Shown here: piece by piece, positions 1-8,731 of the stretch
Numbering within the stretch: position 1 is the first letter of the stretch
How the letters are laid out: every line of letters begins with the position of its first letter
Assembly (NCBI GenBank): GCA_007118655.1
Contig: SKRE01000168.1
Location: 1-38,959 of the forward strand
Reading direction: 5' to 3'
Source of the DNA: Clostridiales bacterium
GTDB taxonomy: Bacteria > Bacillota > Clostridia > Peptostreptococcales > T1SED10-28
Length of the DNA stretch: 38,959 nt
Notes under the pieces: generated by a model
The model's input: only the letters and a program-made list of their open reading frames with translations
Database searches by the model: none
Told to the model about the DNA's origin: nothing
Position numbers and translations under genes: made by a program

Positions 1-21
1 GAAAGAGCAGGAAAGAGCAGA

Positions 22-87
22 CAGCGGGACGGAGTAATTGTCCTGTTTATGCTTTTACTATGAGAGGACAATTACCCCGTCCCGCTG
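22..87. repeat. REP-like inverted repeat, copy 1
   Basis: cagcgggacggagtaattgtcct (22-44) pairs with aggacaattaccccgtcccgctg (65-87), one mismatch over 23 bp, 20-nt loop. Confidence 0.8.
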
Positions 88-191
88 CCCTCCTCGACGT
101 CTTCGCTGTCCTTCATGAAAATGTTAAAGCTTCCCGACTGCCTTGTTCTATCAACAGAAGAAAGGCTGGCGGGGAGCTTTTTTTGTTGCAA

Positions 192-356
192 TCAATAGCC
201 TTGTCTTTTATGCCGGAGAAAACTGGCAACGGCTAGTATGATAAAAACCAAAAATAGAACTCTTGCAATACCGGTGGCAGTAGTAGCAATCATTCCAAGT
301 CCAAAAAGACCGGAAATAATTGCAAGAACAAGAAAGAAAATCGCGCCCTTCAGCAT
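192..356 (-). CDS. Small hydrophobic protein, DUF1328/YtjA-like (54 aa)
   Basis: Not in ORF track. Reverse strand reads MLKGAIFFLVLAIISGLFGLGMIATTATGIARVLFLVFIILAVASFLRHKRQGY*, preceded by RBS-like aggagg; two-TM pattern typical of DUF1328. Confidence 0.8.
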   Translation of the reverse strand: MLKGAIFFLVLAIISGLFGLGMIATTATGIARVLFLVFIILAVASFLRHKRQGY

Positions 357-498
357 AGTATCCTCCTTTCTACCCCAAGGAATAACGGGAAATGACTAGT
401 TGATATTTGTATTTTACCCGGAAAAATGTGTATTATTCATTTTATAGAGCGAAGCGTACTATAGCAACGCTGTATAGTCACAGAGATGAGGATTTGAG

Positions 499-557
499 GA
501 CGGAGCAATTATGTAACCCCTATTGGAAAAAAACAACTAGAGGACAATTGCTCCGTC
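499..557. repeat. REP-like inverted repeat, copy 2
   Basis: gacggagcaatt (499-510) and aattgctccgtc (546-557) are reverse complements; same core family as copy 1. Confidence 0.65.
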
Positions 558-738
558 TCCCTGTCTCTTCCCCGTCCCCTCTCTCTTTCCCCTGCAGCTC
601 TTTCCCTCTGTCTATGCAGGTATCCGGATTAAGTTTTGTTGACAAAGGTTAAAGCAAATAATATTATGATATGAATAGGTATTTTAAATTGACAAGTATT
701 ATTCTTTTATTATCACTACGCAGAGGGGAGGCCTCGTC

Positions 739-3027
739 TTGAAGCCTAAACATACGATCTTATTTGTTGCTGCTGCTAATTTAATAATATTAGTGGGGGT
801 ACATTTTCTGCTTGCAGGAAATCCGCGGGGAGAATCAGTGGCATTGAGCCTGCTTCATATTATCGGTTTGACTTTCGGTCTTATTTTTTTACATAGAGCT
901 TATGGAAAAACCGCCGGGAAACATAAAAGTTTTTGGTTGTATTTAAGTATCGGCCTGGCATTCTATCTTGCGGGAACCTTGACATGGTATTATTTTGAAA
1001 TAATCCAAGGGATCACCGTGCTGTCGGACACATCCTACTTATTTTGGCTTTTAGCTTATATATTCTTTCTGGTTGCATTGATTGTTCGAATAAGAAACAC
1101 AAAAACCGAGGCCCTAAACCGATCCTATATCTTTAATATAATTATATTTATGATTACGACGGCGTCCATCATTATTCACTATTTAGTTGAACCGGTTATA
1201 ACGCTTTCAAAACACTCAATGTGGAACACCTTAATGTCCCTGGCATACCCTGTTATGGATTTAAGCATCTTGTTTGCGATAATAACCCTTTACTATTTGA
1301 TTTATAAAAGGAAAGATAAAAACGATTTACTTCTAGTTTTAGGCGGACTCTTTGTACACGTCATAGCCGACTCCTATTTTGCATATCTGGATATTATGGG
1401 GGGGTTCTATGCCGGACACCCTGTAGGTCTTTTATGGCTAAGCAGTATATGGTTGATAGGATTTGGCGGCTTTTATGTAACTCAGGACAATAAAGAGCCT
1501 GAGCCGACGTTCAAAGAAACCTTTGAGAAAAGTGAAATCCTCATTCCGTACATCGGTACGATTATACTTATTCTATTGGTTATATTCAGTTATCAAAGGG
1601 ATTTTAATGCACTCAGCTTGGGACTGCTTGTTATTATGATAATGATAATTGTACGTCAGTTGTATATGGTAAAAGAAAATAATAAACTTATTGATGAATA
1701 CCGGCATTTAGCCTACCACGACCTCCTTACGGGGTTGAATAACCGAGGGAGCTTTAAATTGCATCTGGACAATAGGATTATCAACGCTAAAAACAGCAGA
1801 ATCGGTTTATTACTGATTGATTTGGACAGATTCAAAGTAGTAAATGATACCTTAGGTCATCAAGTTGGAGATAGTATTCTGTTAAAAACCGCGGAATATT
1901 TAAGAGAAATGGCAGATTCCGATTCTCAGATTTTCAGATTAGGAGGGGATGAATTCGCGATTATCCTGACTGAAGCAACGAAAAAGAAATGTGCAGGGGC
2001 CGCCGCAGTCTTGCTCGAAAAATTCCAAAAACCTTTTTTATTAAACGAGCATGAACTTATTGTTACGGCCAGCATCGGAATCAGTATGTATCCCGATAAT
2101 GGCCTTACTTTGGATGAAATGTTCAGGTATGCAGATGTAGCCATGTACCTTGCAAAGGATGGAGGAAGAAATGGCTTTAGATTCTACGATGATGAATTAA
2201 AACATACTATGGCGAGAAAAATGAGAATAGAGAGTGATTTAGGGAAGGCCATCGAGAAAAACCAGCTACAGCTGCATTATCAGCCGATAGTAGAATTAAG
2301 CACAAGAAAACTCCTTGGAATGGAAGCATTACTTCGTTGGAAGCATACGGAGATGGGGTGGATTTCTCCTGCGGAATTCATTCCCATTGCGGAAGAAACC
2401 GGCAGGATTGTATCCATTGGCGAGTGGGTTTTAAAAACCGCCTGCATACAAAACCGAATATGGCAGAAAAAAGGACTGCCGATGATTAATATTTCAGTAA
2501 ATGTATCCGTCAGGCAATTTCAGCAGGGAAATTTTTTAGGAATTCTTAAAAAAGCATTGCATGACTCGAAGCTGGATCCCGGTTTTCTGGAAATAGAGAT
2601 TACCGAAAGCATTATGCAAAACATCGATATTAGCGGACCTGTATTACACAGGATAAGAGAAATGGGTGTTGGAATCTCCATCGATGATTTTGGAACAGGA
2701 TATTCATCGCTGCATATGATACAGGAACTACCGATCAATACTATAAAACTTGATAAAGCTTTTATTGCGAAAATTACTGACAAGAAACAGCAAGCGATGA
2801 TTAAAACCATAATAGACCTGGGGAAAACCCTTAAATTAAACGTTGTGGCTGAAGGAATAGAAAACGAGCATCAACTGAAAACCTTGATAGAAAACAATTG
2901 TACCATGGGTCAGGGCTATCTATTTTCAAGACCGGTACAAGGAGAAAAATTCGAAGAAATCTTAAGAGAATACCGATGTCAAGAATCCAGCAAGGCATTT
3001 ATGGTACCCGTCAGTAGGAAAAGTTGA
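739..3027 (+). CDS. Membrane GGDEF-EAL protein (diguanylate cyclase/phosphodiesterase)
   Basis: Multi-TM N-terminus; LTGLNNR, RLGGDEF, GMEALLRW, DDFGTGYSSL motifs. Confidence 0.93.
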   Translation: MKPKHTILFVAAANLIILVGVHFLLAGNPRGESVALSLLHIIGLTFGLIFLHRAYGKTAGKHKSFWLYLSIGLAFYLAGTLTWYYFEIIQGITVLSDTSYLFWLLAYIFFLVALIVRIRNTKTEALNRSYIFNIIIFMITTASIIIHYLVEPVITLSKHSMWNTLMSLAYPVMDLSILFAIITLYYLIYKRKDKNDLLLVLGGLFVHVIADSYFAYLDIMGGFYAGHPVGLLWLSSIWLIGFGGFYVTQDNKEPEPTFKETFEKSEILIPYIGTIILILLVIFSYQRDFNALSLGLLVIMIMIIVRQLYMVKENNKLIDEYRHLAYHDLLTGLNNRGSFKLHLDNRIINAKNSRIGLLLIDLDRFKVVNDTLGHQVGDSILLKTAEYLREMADSDSQIFRLGGDEFAIILTEATKKKCAGAAAVLLEKFQKPFLLNEHELIVTASIGISMYPDNGLTLDEMFRYADVAMYLAKDGGRNGFRFYDDELKHTMARKMRIESDLGKAIEKNQLQLHYQPIVELSTRKLLGMEALLRWKHTEMGWISPAEFIPIAEETGRIVSIGEWVLKTACIQNRIWQKKGLPMINISVNVSVRQFQQGNFLGILKKALHDSKLDPGFLEIEITESIMQNIDISGPVLHRIREMGVGISIDDFGTGYSSLHMIQELPINTIKLDKAFIAKITDKKQQAMIKTIIDLGKTLKLNVVAEGIENEHQLKTLIENNCTMGQGYLFSRPVQGEKFEEILREYRCQESSKAFMVPVSRKS

Positions 3028-3124
3028 TTTTCATATGATAGATATTTTCTTTCGAATCATATATAATATTGGTACGTTACAAAAGGCAAGATGGGGCACA
3101 GAAAATTAATCAGGAGGTATCACT

Positions 3125-3781
3125 ATGGATATCCAAAAAATACAAAAGGATTATTTATCAGGCCTGCTTCGAGGTGATCGTCATCAATGCCATCTAATTG
3201 TAAAAGATGCCCTTTATGAAAAAATATCATTACAAGAAGTATATGAGCAAGTTTTTACCCCTTCCATGATCGAAATCGGTAGATTGTGGGAAATAAAAGA
3301 AATATCCATTGCCCAAGAACATTTAGCCACCGCCATCACCCAAAGTGTGATATCCGGATTTTATGAGTATCTGTTTTCTAATAAAACCCCGGAGTACAAA
3401 GGAAAGATGATTCTAACCTGCGTTGGGGATGAACTTCATGAGTTGGGGCCCCGTATGCTGGCGGACCTGATTGAAATGGAAGGTTGGGATGTTCAATACT
3501 TAGGTGCAAATATGCCCATGGATGCAATATTTCACATAGTGATGGAAGAAAAGCCGGATCTTGTAGGGCTTTCCGCTACGGTGAAAGAAAACAAAGAGGA
3601 CATTAAACAGCTGATAAAAAGAATAAAAGAAGAACACGACCCGGGTACTCCCATTATGGTAGGAGGACTGGCCTATAAAATATTCCCGGATTTGTATGAA
3701 TATACCGGGGGAGATTTTTTAGGCAACAACTTCGAGGAAGCTTTGAAGTTCGCAAGGAAAGTAGAAATAAAAAGAAGTTAG
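3125..3781 (+). CDS. Stand-alone cobalamin (B12)-binding domain protein, sensor type
   Basis: N-terminal helical domain with W-EIKEISIAQ-EH (W-x9-EH); C-terminal GDELHELGPRMLADLIEMEGWDVQYLGANMP and MVGG typical of B12-binding folds; strong RBS aggaggtatcact. Confidence 0.88.
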   Translation: MDIQKIQKDYLSGLLRGDRHQCHLIVKDALYEKISLQEVYEQVFTPSMIEIGRLWEIKEISIAQEHLATAITQSVISGFYEYLFSNKTPEYKGKMILTCVGDELHELGPRMLADLIEMEGWDVQYLGANMPMDAIFHIVMEEKPDLVGLSATVKENKEDIKQLIKRIKEEHDPGTPIMVGGLAYKIFPDLYEYTGGDFLGNNFEEALKFARKVEIKRS

Positions 3782-3836
3782 CTCCTAATATAGACCGCAC
3801 TGCAAAAGATCAAAATCTCAACTCAATAAGGGGGGA

Positions 3837-5126
3837 ATGTATATGGAGACGGATTCTAATACAAAGGGCCGGGGATTTATTATTCGCTGTACCCAGGAAG
3901 GGATCATCAAAGACATAATTCGAAATGAACTGAAGCAGGAATTACCTTTTGATCCTGAGGAAAACATCCATTATTATCTTGACCACCAAAGCCTTATTGA
4001 TCACAAAAGATTTTTTGCGCAAGTAAGAGAATCCGGAGCCGGACTAGCTTGGCAATTGAACCTGAAGGGAAAAGAGGAAACCATGGCCTTGACCTTTGCC
4101 GCAGTTCTGGAAGAGGAAGACCTTTTAGTGGTGGCTGCAGAGAATGTTGATAAGATATTGGATTATTATGAGGATCTGATAAAGAGGAACAGTCCCTATG
4201 CCAATAAAATTCGTGATATTATACAACGCAGTTTTACAAGAAACATTATTAGGAACAGCGGATTACCTAAAAATGCAGAAATCGAGACTTATCACGGCAT
4301 CAGCACCATTAATAATCAATTGACCAATGTGCAAAGAGCATTAACGAAAAAAAACATTGAACTGAAGCGAATAGACGAGCAGAAAAATGAGTATCTAGGA
4401 ATGGCCGTCCATGATTTGCGCAATCCCATAGGTACCATCATGGGATATAGTGAAATTTTAAAGGAAGAGATTGAAAAGAATCTGAACGATGAACAAAAGG
4501 AGATGCTGGACTTGATTTATAGCTCCAGCGAATATATGTTAAAGATCATTGATGATTTTCTTGATGTTTCAAAAATTCAGTTGGGGAATCTGAAATTGGA
4601 TAAAAGCTTAGTGAATCTTGAGGAACTGGTTAAGCAAAATATCTCAATTAACCTGATTGTGGCTCAGCAAAAGGATATCAATCTGGAGTATATCTTAATA
4701 GGAGAAGCCCCCGTTGTAATGGTGGATCCCGGTAAAATGAATCAAGTACTGAATAATCTTATTGGTAATTCTGTGAAGTTCTCCCCCTCCCAAAGCAGTA
4801 TTACAGTAACGCTATCCTCGGACTATGAAAAAGTGATGATGGAAGTGGCTGATGAGGGTCTTGGGATTTCAATGGAGGATAAGGAGAAGATATTTAACTC
4901 CTATCAACAGGCAGAAACGAAAAGCACCAATGGGGAAAAAGGAGAAGGCTTAGGTCTTGCCATAGTAAAAAAAATCATCAAAGGTCATGGCGGGGTTATT
5001 CAAGTGCAATCGGAAGAAGGAAAGGGCTCAAGATTTACCGTGTGGCTGCCAAAGGACCGGAGGAAAACAGACAAAGAACAGGACCTTTCCGAGATAAAGG
5101 CAATGAGTGATACAAGACCGATATAA
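3837..5126 (+). CDS. Soluble sensor histidine kinase
   Basis: HisKA motif AVHDLRNPIGTIMGYSEIL, N-box NQVLNNLIGNSVKFSP, G-boxes DEGLGIS and GEGLGLAIVKKI; no obvious TM segment. Confidence 0.92.
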   Translation: MYMETDSNTKGRGFIIRCTQEGIIKDIIRNELKQELPFDPEENIHYYLDHQSLIDHKRFFAQVRESGAGLAWQLNLKGKEETMALTFAAVLEEEDLLVVAAENVDKILDYYEDLIKRNSPYANKIRDIIQRSFTRNIIRNSGLPKNAEIETYHGISTINNQLTNVQRALTKKNIELKRIDEQKNEYLGMAVHDLRNPIGTIMGYSEILKEEIEKNLNDEQKEMLDLIYSSSEYMLKIIDDFLDVSKIQLGNLKLDKSLVNLEELVKQNISINLIVAQQKDINLEYILIGEAPVVMVDPGKMNQVLNNLIGNSVKFSPSQSSITVTLSSDYEKVMMEVADEGLGISMEDKEKIFNSYQQAETKSTNGEKGEGLGLAIVKKIIKGHGGVIQVQSEEGKGSRFTVWLPKDRRKTDKEQDLSEIKAMSDTRPI

Positions 5127-5130
5127 AAGA

Positions 5131-5156
5131 TGTGGGGACGAAGTAATTGTCCTCTT
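5131..5156. repeat. REP-like half element, copy 3
   Basis: ggggacgaagtaattgtcctc just after the histidine kinase stop; single arm followed by a T tract. Confidence 0.55.
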
Positions 5157-5426
5157 TTTTTTGTTCTTTTTGCAATTTTATTGAACGGCTTCCGAATTTT
5201 TTTACTTTTTGGAATTCCGGTTTAGAACAGTCAAAATAAGAAGAAACAATATTCTGAAAACTATCGAATGAAATCGTAAAGTACTATATAATTAAGGCAT
5301 ACCTTATTAACAGTGGCATGGAATATTTTTTTATTTCTAATCGTTAATTATTTAACAAATTATTCTTATAATTTCATTACTGATGATATGGTAGTGCAGG
5401 TCAAGAATTTGATAAAATGAGGATAA

Positions 5427-6254
5427 TGTGATGTTAAAGAAAAAGAAACTTTTAATGCAAAGGCTGTGGTGCTGGCAACCGGCGGTTTTTCTCAAAGTCC
5501 GGAAATGATCGATGAATACGGCCCAACGGCAAGCGGACAATTTTGTTATGCAGCCTCAGGGAATGTAGGGGACGGTCTCAGAATGGCAAAAGAAGCAGGG
5601 GCAGACATTGTAGCAAAGGACGGGGTAATCGGATTTAGAGGAGTATCTCCTGACCGATCTTATCGAGCTTCCCTTGGAGTATTGGTTTTTTATCCGAATC
5701 TCTATGTGGATGAAAAGGGAGAGCGTTTCATGAACGAGGCGAATTACTACGCATTGATGTATGAAGATATGGTGGAAAATGAAAGCGATGAATTCTACTC
5801 GATTTTCAGCGGGGAGGTACCGGCAGAAGCTTTAGAAGAGGGAGTAGAAGACGGGTGCGTGGTGAAAGCTGATACGTTTGAAGAATTAGCGGAAGCCATG
5901 GGAGTGCCCGCAGATAACTTTTTAGCATCCGTGGAAAGATTTAATGAATTGGCGGAAAGTGGTGAAGATGAAGATTACGGAAATCCTGTCATTGCCACTA
6001 TTGAAGAGGGAGAACTATACGCACTAACGGTACTTCCTGCGACATTAGGGTCTTTCGGCGGGGCAAGGGTTAATCTGCAAGGAGAAGTAATGGATACCGA
6101 TGGAAATCCGATTCAAGGTCTTTATGCTGCAGGGGAAGTCGCCAACGGTCAATTATATAAATCCGTATACCCGGCAAGCGGAACATTTATTACCGCAGTG
6201 TTTGTTTTGGCAAGGGACGCAGGAAAAGAAGCAGCTATGAGTATTGGAGAATAG
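5427..6254 (+). pseudogene. C-terminal remnant of FAD-dependent fumarate reductase/flavocytochrome c-like flavoprotein
   Basis: Open frame from 5427 reads CDVKEKETFNAKAVVLATGGFSQSPEMI...ASGNVGDGLRMAKEAGADI...GLYAAGEVANGQLYKSVYPASGTFITAVFVLARDAGKEAA; N-terminal FAD dinucleotide-binding region absent, in-frame TAA at 5424. Confidence 0.75.
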
Positions 6255-6314
6255 CAAAATGAAATGAAAAAGAGACCGGCATAAACTCATTGCAGTCAAG
6301 AACATGAAAGAATA

Positions 6315-6517
6315 GGACAGAGGGCGGAGTAATTGTCTTCAAAGTTGGAAAAACCAACATGTGGACAGTTACTCTTTCTCTCTGATCTTTTTTACCCGGA
6401 CGAAAGATTAACTTCTGATAAGCAGGGGTATATATTTACCGCAGGATTCGGTCAGAAAGTAACATTCTTCCTAGGATTGGGGAAAAAGGTGTTAAGAGGA
6501 CAATTACTCCGTCTCTC
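6315..6517. repeat. REP-like repeat pair, copy 4
   Basis: gacagagggcggagtaattgtct near 6316-6338, degenerate gtggacagttactctttctct near 6361, and agaggacaattactccgtctctct near 6495-6517. Confidence 0.6.
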
Positions 6518-6555
6518 TATCCTTTCTGTCGGTCTTCTGTTCTATTAGAAAAGGA

Positions 6556-7746
6556 GTGGAACATTTGAGTGAAAAAAGACCGATTCGACGCAGCACCTTT
6601 TTGAAAGACGTATTAATTTGTTCTCTTGGAGCTTACGGCGGTCCGGAGGCTCATTATGGGGTTTTTACAGATCAGATGGTAGTTAAGAAAAAATACTTAA
6701 CCGAGGAAGAGTTGGTGGAGCTGATGGCCTTAACCGGTATTCTGCCGGGTCCCAGCAGTACCCAGACCATTGTCGCCATCGGACACAAAACCGGAGGCCC
6801 GATGTTGGCGCTGCTGACTATGCTGGTATGGGCACTGCCCGTACTCGTGGCGATGACCCTTCTTTCTTTTATGAGCCAGTTTTTAGCGGACATGAACCTA
6901 TCCCAGGATGGCCTGCGGTATATCGGACCCATGGCCGTAGGGTTTATTATTGTGGCTGCCTACCGTATCGGCAGGAAAGTGGTGAAGGATGGAATAACCT
7001 TAGGACTGCTGATATTCGCAGGGATAACCACGTTTTTTATCAGGGACCCTTGGATATTTCCCCTGGCATTAATTTTTGGCGGAGCAGTCAGTGTGTTAAC
7101 CTCAAAGGAAACGAATATCTGGCACAGGGTAAAACTGAACCCGCCATGGAAATACTTAATTCTCTTTGCAGCTTTTGCCTTGGGCAGCCTGGTTCTGGTA
7201 TTTATCTCGGATAATCAAATCATTCGATTATTTGAGAGTTTCTACCGCTACGGTTATTTGGTCATCGGTGGGGGACAGGTGGTCATCCCAATGATGTACA
7301 GCGAAATCGTAGAAGTGCTTCAATATATGAGCAGCCAGGAGTTTTTAACGGGATTCGGCCTGGTACAAGGGCTTCCCGGTCCTATGTTCAGCTTCAGCGC
7401 CTACACGGGAGGCATGGCGGCTAGAGGAGGCAGTGCGGCAACCCAGGTCCTCGGTGCAGCGGTCAGCGGTATCGGCATATTTCTGCCGGGTCTTTTTCTG
7501 ATTTACTTTATTTATCCCGTGTGGGAGCGGCTGAAAGAGATACGGGGGATCAAAATCGCCCTAAGAGGGATCACGGCTGTTGCGGGAGGTCTTATAACCA
7601 TCGCCGCGGTCATCTTAATGCAAAGCAGCGGCTTTGTGCTAGATAACTTTATCGTAATGATCCTGACGGTAGCCTTGCTCTTGACGAAAAAAGTACCGGC
7701 GCCGCTGATTGTTCTCCTGGTTCTAATTGCCGGATTTCTATTGTAA
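6556..7746 (+). CDS. chrA: Chromate transporter family (CHR) protein, two-domain long form
   Basis: GAYGGPEAHYGVF and ALTGILPGPSSTQT in the first half, repeat GLVQGLPGPMFSFSAYTGG in the second; multiple TM segments. Confidence 0.85.
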   Translation: MEHLSEKRPIRRSTFLKDVLICSLGAYGGPEAHYGVFTDQMVVKKKYLTEEELVELMALTGILPGPSSTQTIVAIGHKTGGPMLALLTMLVWALPVLVAMTLLSFMSQFLADMNLSQDGLRYIGPMAVGFIIVAAYRIGRKVVKDGITLGLLIFAGITTFFIRDPWIFPLALIFGGAVSVLTSKETNIWHRVKLNPPWKYLILFAAFALGSLVLVFISDNQIIRLFESFYRYGYLVIGGGQVVIPMMYSEIVEVLQYMSSQEFLTGFGLVQGLPGPMFSFSAYTGGMAARGGSAATQVLGAAVSGIGIFLPGLFLIYFIYPVWERLKEIRGIKIALRGITAVAGGLITIAAVILMQSSGFVLDNFIVMILTVALLLTKKVPAPLIVLLVLIAGFLL

Positions 7747-7767
7747 GTTTGAAGGATTAATCTCTTC

Positions 7768-7789
7768 GCCGCCTTTACGGCGGCTTTTT
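7768..7789 (+). terminator. Rho-independent terminator after chrA-like gene
   Basis: gccgcc-tttac-ggcggc hairpin followed by ttttt. Confidence 0.8.
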
Positions 7790-7844
7790 CATGTGTGAAA
7801 AACTAAGTAAATATCAGGAATAATAAATGTTAGAGTTCATAGCC

Positions 7845-7898
7845 GGACTAAGCAGGAAAAAACAACAGTGATCGCGAATTATGTAGAAGAAGAGAGGG
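7845..7898 (+). repeat. 54-nt conserved element, copy A
   Basis: ggactaagcaggaaaaaacaacagtgatcgcgaattatgtagaagaagagaggg; gap-free alignment to 36550-36603 with 42/54 matches. Confidence 0.6.
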
Positions 7899-7953
7899 TT
7901 CATGAGATGTGGAATGTAAAGGGTCGGAAAATTACAAAGGAGGAATAGTCATA

Positions 7954-8610
7954 ATGAACATAGTAATAGCAGCGAACCGGAGGATTAAAGAAGCAAAAGA
8001 ACAAGGTCCCGTGACCACAGGAAAGGTAAGAGAAATTTCAGCGGTACTTTATAAAAGTATAGAAGATAAAAGCATTGATAATGTCCTGTTCCTTTCAGAA
8101 CAGCTGCTAAAAGAAGAAAGCTGGGCCCTGGGCATCATTGCTTACGACTGGGCTTTTCGGGTTCGGGATCAATATAGCATTGATACCTTTCTGATTTTTG
8201 AACGCTGGTTAAAAGAATATGTCCGGGACTGGGGAGATTGTGATGATTTTTGCACCCATGCCCTGGGAGCGCTCATCGGTCAATACAACGAACTGTTCGA
8301 TAAAATATTGAACTGGACCAAACACCCGGACTTTTGGGTACGCCGGGGGGCAGCGGTATCCCTGATTTATCCAATTAAGAAAAATAAATACGATCAAATT
8401 AATCCTTTGCTGATTTCCGATGCATTACTCCGGGATGATCATTATCTTGTGCTAAAGGGCTACGGCTGGATGCTGAAAGTGCTCTCGCAACAGGAGCCGG
8501 AGTTGGTGTTTCAATATCTTGCACAAAAAAAAGACACCATGCCCCGAGTGGCTTTTCGATACGGGCTGGAAAAACTCAGAAAGGAAAGAAAAGAGATGTT
8601 AATGAAATAG
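7954..8610 (+). CDS. DNA alkylation repair (AlkD-like) HEAT-repeat protein
   Basis: KSIDNVLFLSEQLLKEESWALGIIAYDW..., DDFCTHALGALI, HPDFWVRRGAAVSLIYP typical of AlkD family; RBS aaaggagg favours ATG 7954 over 7909. Confidence 0.78.
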   Translation: MNIVIAANRRIKEAKEQGPVTTGKVREISAVLYKSIEDKSIDNVLFLSEQLLKEESWALGIIAYDWAFRVRDQYSIDTFLIFERWLKEYVRDWGDCDDFCTHALGALIGQYNELFDKILNWTKHPDFWVRRGAAVSLIYPIKKNKYDQINPLLISDALLRDDHYLVLKGYGWMLKVLSQQEPELVFQYLAQKKDTMPRVAFRYGLEKLRKERKEMLMK

Positions 8611-8731
8611 TTGAACAAGCTGAATACTTTTTTGACGTTAAATGAAAAAAACAAGATGTCGCATTATTCACAACAATATGATAATATATGGGGTACAAGC
8701 GTTCGAATTTAGAGTTCAGGGTAAATAGCAA

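Noticed and set aside
407-652. 81-aa ORF
   Set aside because: Runs through REP-like repeat copy 2 and is low complexity (Pro/Ser rich); no RBS or family resemblance.
5352-5540. Minus-strand 62-aa ORF at the flavoprotein junction
   Set aside because: No RBS or motif; antisense to the flavoprotein remnant.
6333-6548. 71-aa ORF
   Set aside because: Overlaps the REP-like repeat pair; protein is a translation of repeat arms.
6828-7214. 128-aa overlapping + strand ORF
   Set aside because: Out-of-frame shadow of the chromate transporter gene.
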